This document shows positions 58,345-64,000 of a stretch of DNA of 64,000 nt, piece after piece. The stretch comes from Podocnemis expansa (Eukaryota > Chordata > Testudines > Podocnemididae). The notes under the pieces are model-generated. The model had not been told where the DNA came from and made no database searches. It saw only the letters and a list, made by a program, of their open reading frames with translations. The translations under genes were made by a program, and so were the position numbers. Each line of letters starts with the position of its first letter. Within the stretch, counting starts at the first letter, position 1. Location of the stretch: contig ML682005.1 in the NCBI GenBank assembly GCA_007922195.1, positions 30,056,812 through 30,120,811 of the forward strand, written 5' to 3'.

Positions 58345-58865
58345 ATGGTGACATTTGCAGATGATACAAATTTTGTCAGGCCAATAAGTCCAAAGCTGAC
58401 TGTGAAGTTACAAAGAAATCTTACAAAAATTGGTGACAAAATAGCAGATGAAATTCAATGTTGAAAATTGCAAAGTACTCCACATTGGAAAACATAGGCT
58501 CAAATACACATGCAAAATGATGTGTTCTAAATTACCTGTTGCCATTCTAGAAAGAGATGAGTCACTGGAAATAGTTTTCTGGAAATATCTATTCAATGTG
58601 AGACCTTGCCATCAGTTTGGAATAGTTAACTGAAAATATCTGCTCAATCTGAAGTAGCAGTCAAAAAAAAGCTTAAAAAAAAAAAGAATTTCGAAACTGT
58701 TAGGAAAGGGGTAGATAATAAGACAGTAAGTATCTCAATGACATTACAGAAATCCATGGTATGCCCATTCATTGAACACTGCAGTTCTGGTCACACCATC
58801 TCAAAAAAGACATATCAGCATTTGGAAGAAGTACGGTGAAGACCAACAGAGGCTGTCCAATAAAA
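58345..58865 (+). mobile_element. Old CR1-type LINE internal fragment
   Basis: Starts within 'ttgcagatgatacaaattt' (encoding the FADD active-site box of reverse transcriptase) and continues through 'atgaaattcaatgttga', 'gtactccacattggaaaac' and 'atggtatgcccattcattg', a diverged CR1 order. The peptide MKFNVENCKVLHIGK is recognisable; stops and an A-rich insertion near 58674 break it. Confidence 0.75.
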
Positions 58866-59498
58866 AGATAGTACCTCACCCACCTTGTCTTGCTAATGAC
58901 CTGGTACCAACATAGCTACATCTGTGCATATAACCTCTATATGACATTTTTTGTCTGCTTTCTTGTTTGGTTAACATTCACATAATGAATTCCTGATTCA
59001 GCCTCAGAGGAGCTTGAAGAACGTTAAGTTAGAGTCCAAAGCTCACATGTTCCTTATCTCCAGTCGTTACTGGTTACTCAAAAACAATAACAAAATGGAA
59101 GCCTTTTACTAATGTCTTGTCTATACTGCCCCACAGCTTGTACTATGGGACTGTGAATAGCCATGAGTATTAAAGTGCTGTGCTGTAATTCCTGCATATT
59201 GATATTGTGATGCAAACAACATTAAATATAAACTTGGAACCTTTTGCTGCTCTCCAGCAGAATCCATATGGAAGAGTTAGTGCACAACACAATCGTGCAT
59301 AATGCTATTCACATCCCTGTGCTCCAAACTGCAGGGCAATGTAAACATGCCAAAAGCTTTCTCCCCAAGTTTGTCTCTTTCTAGAGCTTTCCTGCAAGAT
59401 CTCCTTGTCCAAGATCTCTCTAGCCCCAAGAGAGGTGTCAACCCTCGATGTACGCTGAATTAAGATAACTACTGATGAATGGTACGTATGTCAATTAA
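58866..59498. other. Unassigned AT-rich DNA
   Basis: 'cttgtctatactgcccc' near 59116 and 'atgtaaacatgcc' near 59340 may be worn MITE ends. No gene. Confidence 0.4.
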
Positions 59499-59506
59499 CC
59501 TATAAG

Positions 59507-59674
59507 CAATGTTCCCTCCAATTACTCATAGACTGTGTGCACAAATAATTTATTTCTTTGTGAGCACCAATAATAGCACTATTGAATTTTTTTGTGCACA
59601 CTTTACTTTGTTGTGTGAGCAGATTTCATGACCTGTGTGTGCGTGCACACGTGCACAGCTTAGAGGGAACAGTG
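59507..59674. mobile_element. hAT MITE, 168 bp
   Basis: Ends CAATGTTCCCTCCAATT and 'AGCTTAGAGGGAACAGTG', inverted. Flanks cctataag (59499-59506) and cctacatg (59675-59682) match at 6 of 8. Interior contains 'tgtgtgcgtgcacacgtgc', an alternating purine-pyrimidine palindromic stretch. Confidence 0.8.
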
Positions 59675-59778
59675 CCTACATGAGGCTTTAGTACTTGAGC
59701 CAAAGGAATCAGTGCCCTGACAGAAAAGTCTTGCAGTGAGGAAGGCCTGGGAGAGACCCTGAACTAACAGAAGAAGAT

Positions 59779-61053
59779 TGTAGGGCCCTCTATATTAATG
59801 AATTTTTCCATTCTCAACGGACAACAGTGGGTCCCAGAAAGTCTCCCCAAACTTTTGAGTTTCTCTCACATCAGGCCAGCCCGGGTTAAAACAAATAATG
59901 AAGGTGGATTAGATTTTATAACACAGGTTTATTAAGACTATGAGATTGGGTAGAGGAAAAACTATCAGAATCAGTAATAGGTTAAGACTTAAACCAGGTA
60001 AATGCAACTGGGAAGCCCTTGTAACAGGTAAGTTCCCCTGAACCCTTGAATTAGCACCCCAGATTCACCCAGGAATGTAATGTGGGTCCCTCAAGGGAGG
60101 CCACTGCCTCACCTCTATAGCCCCGAACCAAATGGACCCAGTCCCTCAAATTGAACTCAGGCAGGCACCCAAGGTAAGTACCCCCCTCCCTGGTGCGCCC
60201 TTCGATTGGGGTCTCACAGTTGTTCTTCGCCTGACGGCGTAGTCTCCGAGAACCTCGGTGGAGGATCCCACGCAGATCTGTCACGGTCCAGGCTTGGCTC
60301 GGTGGCTTCCAGGCCGCCTTCTGGCCTGTCCTGTATCAACAGTCTATTCGCCCCACCAGCAAAGTCCTTGGCAGCTGGAGCCTGAATCACAAGACTCTGT
60401 CCCTGCTCCAGATCTTCAGGGATTTCCTGAAGCATTCGTCCTCTTCAGAGCCTTCAAGGGATCCTTCACTGCAGTCTGAACCCCTGATTCAGACGAACCA
60501 GGAATTCAGCCACAATCACAGTCCAAGAGGTCCTGAGGCTCTCCCTCTTCTCCTCTCAGAGCCGAGATGGAGGCTGGCAGTCAGTCACGAGAGATGCAGG
60601 CACCAGCAGAGACAGCGCAGGGAAGCCCCATCCCCTCAGAGACAGTCCCTTAAAAACAGACCCGCTGACCAATCCTCAGCATCCCTTTTCACGCCTCTGG
60701 ATTCACCCTCCAATCAGGGCATGCCCAAAAAGCTCTCCCCTTTACCTGCATGAGGAATCTTCCGGAAGGAGAAGTCCATGTGATCCCTCAGGCTCTGCTT
60801 ATCTGCCTGTCTCTGGGCAGACTCTCGCACCTTGGCAAGCTGCCAAGTATTCCTATTGGTTACATTTATGAAAATATACTAACTTCCTCTATTCATAAAC
60901 AGAGTTACACAAACTTCTTAACTATTACAGGTCATGCTAACTCCTGCTGGGCAGGAACAGTATCAAATAATCCCCACGCATTATAACATACTTCTCATTA
61001 TATACAACCTATTATGATCCTAAACAAATAATACACTGTAAAAATCCTCTACA
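59779..61053 (-). mobile_element. LTR candidate, 1275 bp, minus strand
   Basis: Minus-strand ends TGTAGAGGATTT and GGGCCCTACA obey TG...CA. An AATAAA polyadenylation signal (59928-59933 on the complement) lies about 150 bp before the proposed 3' end, and the CG-richer centre (60050-60740) fits an LTR body. Flanking 5-mers do not match, so the boundaries may be wrong. Frames of 73-78 codons inside are not recognised proteins. Confidence 0.45.
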
Positions 61054-62373
61054 TCTAGGCAGTGGAGAAACCTGAGGACTTACAGACAAAGCTGCTGCTA
61101 GAACTCAGACTTCTGTTTTGGGGTTCTTCAGTTTTAGCTGGGCTCTGAGGTAAGAGCCTTTAAAATACTGCACAAGTGTTTCTTTGAGAAGGCTTTATTA
61201 AGTGGAGATATAGTGCTGTAAAGTGAAGTGTTTGGCGTCTCCTTGACTAAGCTGCTTAAGTGACTTTATTATTACCTCACAGAGGAGGCAACTGAGACAG
61301 GCCACACACAGCAACAAAAGGGTCAGGCAGGGAGCAGGTGGTGATGGTGCACTTTCTATATTTGTTGTATACAAAAGTTTTATAGTATGTCATCCTGTAA
61401 CAGTTACAACATTTATTTGCATATTCAACATTTAGAACTTAGCACAAGGGACCCCACTTAGAATATGCTGATGCAGTGACACTCTTGCTGTAAAGAACAA
61501 TTCAAGTCCCAAATTGTTTAAATACATTTTAGTGATCACAAGATAGGAGGAGTTTTCTTGGAAAAATCATCAATCTAAAGGACTAAATAAAATACATTCC
61601 TAATTCTAAGGAATTTCCAGAAAAAAATATTAAGTTGTTCAATTAATGCCCCTTCCCTTCAAAACAGACTCCAATAACATGAGTCTAGTTAGAAATGGAC
61701 TTGATTCAAACATTCCCAAATTCTGGTAGCGTTCAGACAGGTATTACTTATAACTTCCCCTCTGTCACACTGAACCAAAGGTCTGGACTTATGTGAAGAC
61801 TGTTCAGATCCAGATCCAATCTTAGTGGGACTATTTCTGATTTAAATTCATTTGAAGAATTTACAAGTAATTGGGATGGGGGACTTTAGCAACCCTTCTT
61901 TTGCCTTTCCCTACTCCCCTCCCCCCAAATAGGAATCACATTAATAAATCAAGGAAACACTGAATTTGGAACAGAAGCTCATTTATCTCATATAATTAAA
62001 ATGGACAAATTTAACCATCATACAAACTATTCATTTTAGTGACAACCAGCCATTAGTTTTTTAGCTTTCACCCCTTCAGACACAAACAAAAAATGTTCTC
62101 TATGACCTTGATATTTAATTTCATGTAGCTGATACTTCACATTTTAAAGGAGATTTTAAGATTTAAATATATTAATCTTTCATAGCACTGCTATGGATTA
62201 ATAATTGCTAATCCCTTCCACACCCACCATAATTAATAGTCAGTATTCTCACTCTGCAATACCCCTGCTTTTCTGATGAAGAGGAAAGAGTGTACATAAA
62301 ACATCTTAAACTGGGTATTTTCAAGTCTAGATCTTTAGAAGCATATAAGCTCAGAAATCGTCTTGTCCATAAT
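61054..62373. other. Unassigned AT-rich DNA
   Basis: No gene or transposon recognised. Confidence 0.5.
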
Positions 62374-62381
62374 GTATTAGC

Positions 62382-62622
62382 CAGGCCCAGATTTTGGTGT
62401 TTGTAGGCCCTAAGCACTTTCATTCCGAAATGTGCAAAAAGAGGGGTAAATGCCAATTGAATTATGTCGATTGACATGATGCACTTTAAACTGTTTTAAT
62501 GCTAAACCACAATTGTCCTTATTTTTTCTGCTTTTTTAATTTTTTCCCTCCTTCGTAGGCTCTAAAAATTTCACACACCCTAGGCACTGTGCCTACAGTG
62601 CCTAATGGGAAATCCATCACTG
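62382..62622. mobile_element. hAT MITE, 241 bp
   Basis: Ends CAGGCCCAGATTTTGG and 'GGAAATCCATCACTG', a degraded inverted pair. Flanks gtattagc (62374-62381) and gtattaga (62623-62630) match at 7 of 8. Subterminal 'taggccctaagcac' and 'taggcactgtgcctac' are typical of the hAT families here. Confidence 0.8.
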
Positions 62623-62630
62623 GTATTAGA

Positions 62631-63135
62631 ATTTAAACTAATGAGTCCACATCTTCTGAAAGGTAAAACTTTGATGGAAAACAGAAGACAGGCTAACACG
62701 ATAATATATTTTAATAGTGATTAGGGATACAAGAACTGTAAAATATTAACTACTGTTGGTTTTCAGTGATTTTCCTTCTATGCTCAAGTCAGATTAGAGA
62801 GTCACCAAAGGAAACCTTTGCTAGCAGTGGCCTCCTGGCATTCATAAATAATAATTCTGAGTAATAATTTTTTTCTAAATTTTAGACACGCTGAAATGTT
62901 TAATGAAATGGTATAGTACACCAGTATGTTGCTATGGCTAAACTCCAAGCCTGGGGTATGGAATGTAGCTTGTTAGGCCCCTGATCAAAAAACAAACAAT
63001 TATGTGGTGTTATCTTCCAAGGTCTGAAGACCGCAGACAGTAATAGTTTAAGAAAACTACTGCAAGTAACCCCAAACCAGTTCATAGTGGACTCTGGAAA
63101 GTGAAAAGAACATCTGCAGAGCTCATGAGAAAAAG
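62631..63135. other. Unassigned AT-rich DNA
   Basis: No gene or transposon recognised. Confidence 0.5.
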
Positions 63136-63691
63136 CTACTGACCAAGGTCAGTGAGTTTCCATGCCAACAGGCAATATGCTAATTCTGGGGTCTCAGCCA
63201 TAAAGAGGGGGTTCTGTTCCCAGACACTTTGGAGAAGCAATAGGTCAGCAGCCTGTCGTGTTGCCAAGGGATTTGGCCACCCCAAGGCTCTCTCCACCAT
63301 CTGTAAAGGAGGCATTAAACCCCTTGACTGATCACCAAGGGAGGCTGCAGTTCTTTTCTTTTTCTCTTTTTTGCTGATCTTTTTCTTTTCTTTGTTTTTT
63401 TGACTAATTTCTTTTTTCATCTGCTCACCTTGGAGTACAGCGCCATGGGCCTTGGCATATCAAAAGGGGGTGGCAGGGGTTGTTCAACCGCTGGAACCAG
63501 TCACAGTGGGCTCAGATTTTTATGGCCCAGACAGCCACGGTAAGCTGTAAGTTTGGTTGAACCGATCTCAACACCGGTCTGGTCAAGTGCAGGTCCTTTG
63601 AGAAAGCACTGCTGATTAAGGGCCATAGGCAAGCGTTGTAAGCTGCACTGTTGGTCACAGCCACTTCTTTAACACCAGGCTGTTCTATCAT
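63136..63691 (-). pseudogene. Coding-like relic of unknown identity
   Basis: Two minus-strand frames lie in series. The upstream one (63512-63691, 59 codons) starts MIEQPGVKEVAVTNSAAY and runs through CLWPLISSAFSKDLH to a stop. The downstream one (63136-63420, 94 codons) begins lysine-rich and then reads PPLQMVERALGWPN, TRQAADLLLLQSVWEQNP and ETPELAYCLLAWKL. They are in different frames with a stop between them. The composition and helix-like leucine pattern look more like decayed coding sequence than chance, perhaps a retroelement structural protein. I cannot name it and no LTR pair was found. Confidence 0.3.
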
Positions 63692-64000
63692 GCTTCGCTC
63701 CTTCTCTTAATGAAACAGGTCTACCATCTGTCACTCCGGAGAAAACATCCAGATGTAGTAAATATAACCTGGTTACATTTGGAATTTAAATTGGGAAATG
63801 CTTTTTGGGTGTGTGTGTGTGTGCTCTAAACTTACTAACCTCACAGATCAAAATCAAGCTGGTGTTTGTTACCTCTAACTCCTCTCCCACAATCCAAATT
63901 GGGAAACAGCAGTGTGAAAGAGTGTGATGGAAGAATAAATCCACCTGTATTCCTCGCCAGGCACCCCGGCTGACCCTTGTAACTCCTAGCCACAAACATT
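63692..64000. other. Window end, unassigned
   Basis: Contains a (GT)n microsatellite at 63809-63823. A 69-codon minus-strand frame across it is not supported. Confidence 0.5.

Noticed and set aside
59779..61053. Complete endogenous retrovirus
   Set aside because: No second LTR, primer-binding site or gag/pol frames nearby; only an LTR-like unit is supported.

Overview
This window looks like eukaryotic nuclear DNA from a reptile, most likely a turtle, with a crocodilian as the alternative. The DNA is AT-rich. It carries copies of a Penelope-like retroelement (PLE) whose 3' tail ends in an 'aataaatttgttagtct ... gactaacacggct ... ccccttt' sequence, CR1 LINE fragments (one keeping the 'ctatgattctatga' 3' end), ancient MIR/L2-like pieces, PIF/Harbinger elements with 'GGGTATGTCTACAC'-type ends, and many short hAT elements. 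I recognise these families from general knowledge of sauropsid repeats; no database search was possible.

I found no convincing host protein-coding gene, exon series, tRNA, rRNA, CRISPR array or operon. Most open frames are chance frames of 60-110 codons or frames inside repeats. The window reads as an intergenic or deep intronic stretch shaped by layered transposon insertions.

Layout. 1-9 kb: mostly unassigned DNA, a PLE copy with a readable GIY-YIG endonuclease (3.2-4.0 kb), a possible LTR remnant and a Harbinger-like element. 9-16.5 kb: pogo-like and hAT short elements, a 562-bp Harbinger element with TAA duplications, an unidentified 100-codon frame, a G17/C15 tract and a small fold-back PLE piece. 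16.5-27 kb: repeat-poor except for an L2-like inverted repeat at 19.2-19.5 kb, a MIR and another fold-back PLE tail. 27.4-30.3 kb: a nest of two hAT MITEs in opposite orientation, a 717-bp hAT element and a solo-LTR candidate. 30-42.7 kb: PLE pieces including reverse-transcriptase and endonuclease relics (34.1-35.6 kb), a GC-rich block with a 26-bp inverted repeat, a 504-bp hAT element and an antisense CR1. 45.6-51.6 kb: nested hAT elements, a 100-N assembly gap, an LTR-like block and a CR1 3' end. 52-64 kb: MIR, decayed repeats, hAT MITEs, two LTR candidates, a Harbinger/CR1 junction and a coding-like relic.

The most interesting signals are structural. Four PLE pieces carry an inverted copy of part of their own 3' tail at their 5' side. 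One GC-rich hAT family has two copies with perfect 8-bp target duplications, one of them with a strong central hairpin beside the gap. An 80-bp inverted repeat (about 86% identical arms) surrounds an L2-like segment. All interpretations of function are inference; the repeats, duplications and arm lengths were read directly from the sequence.
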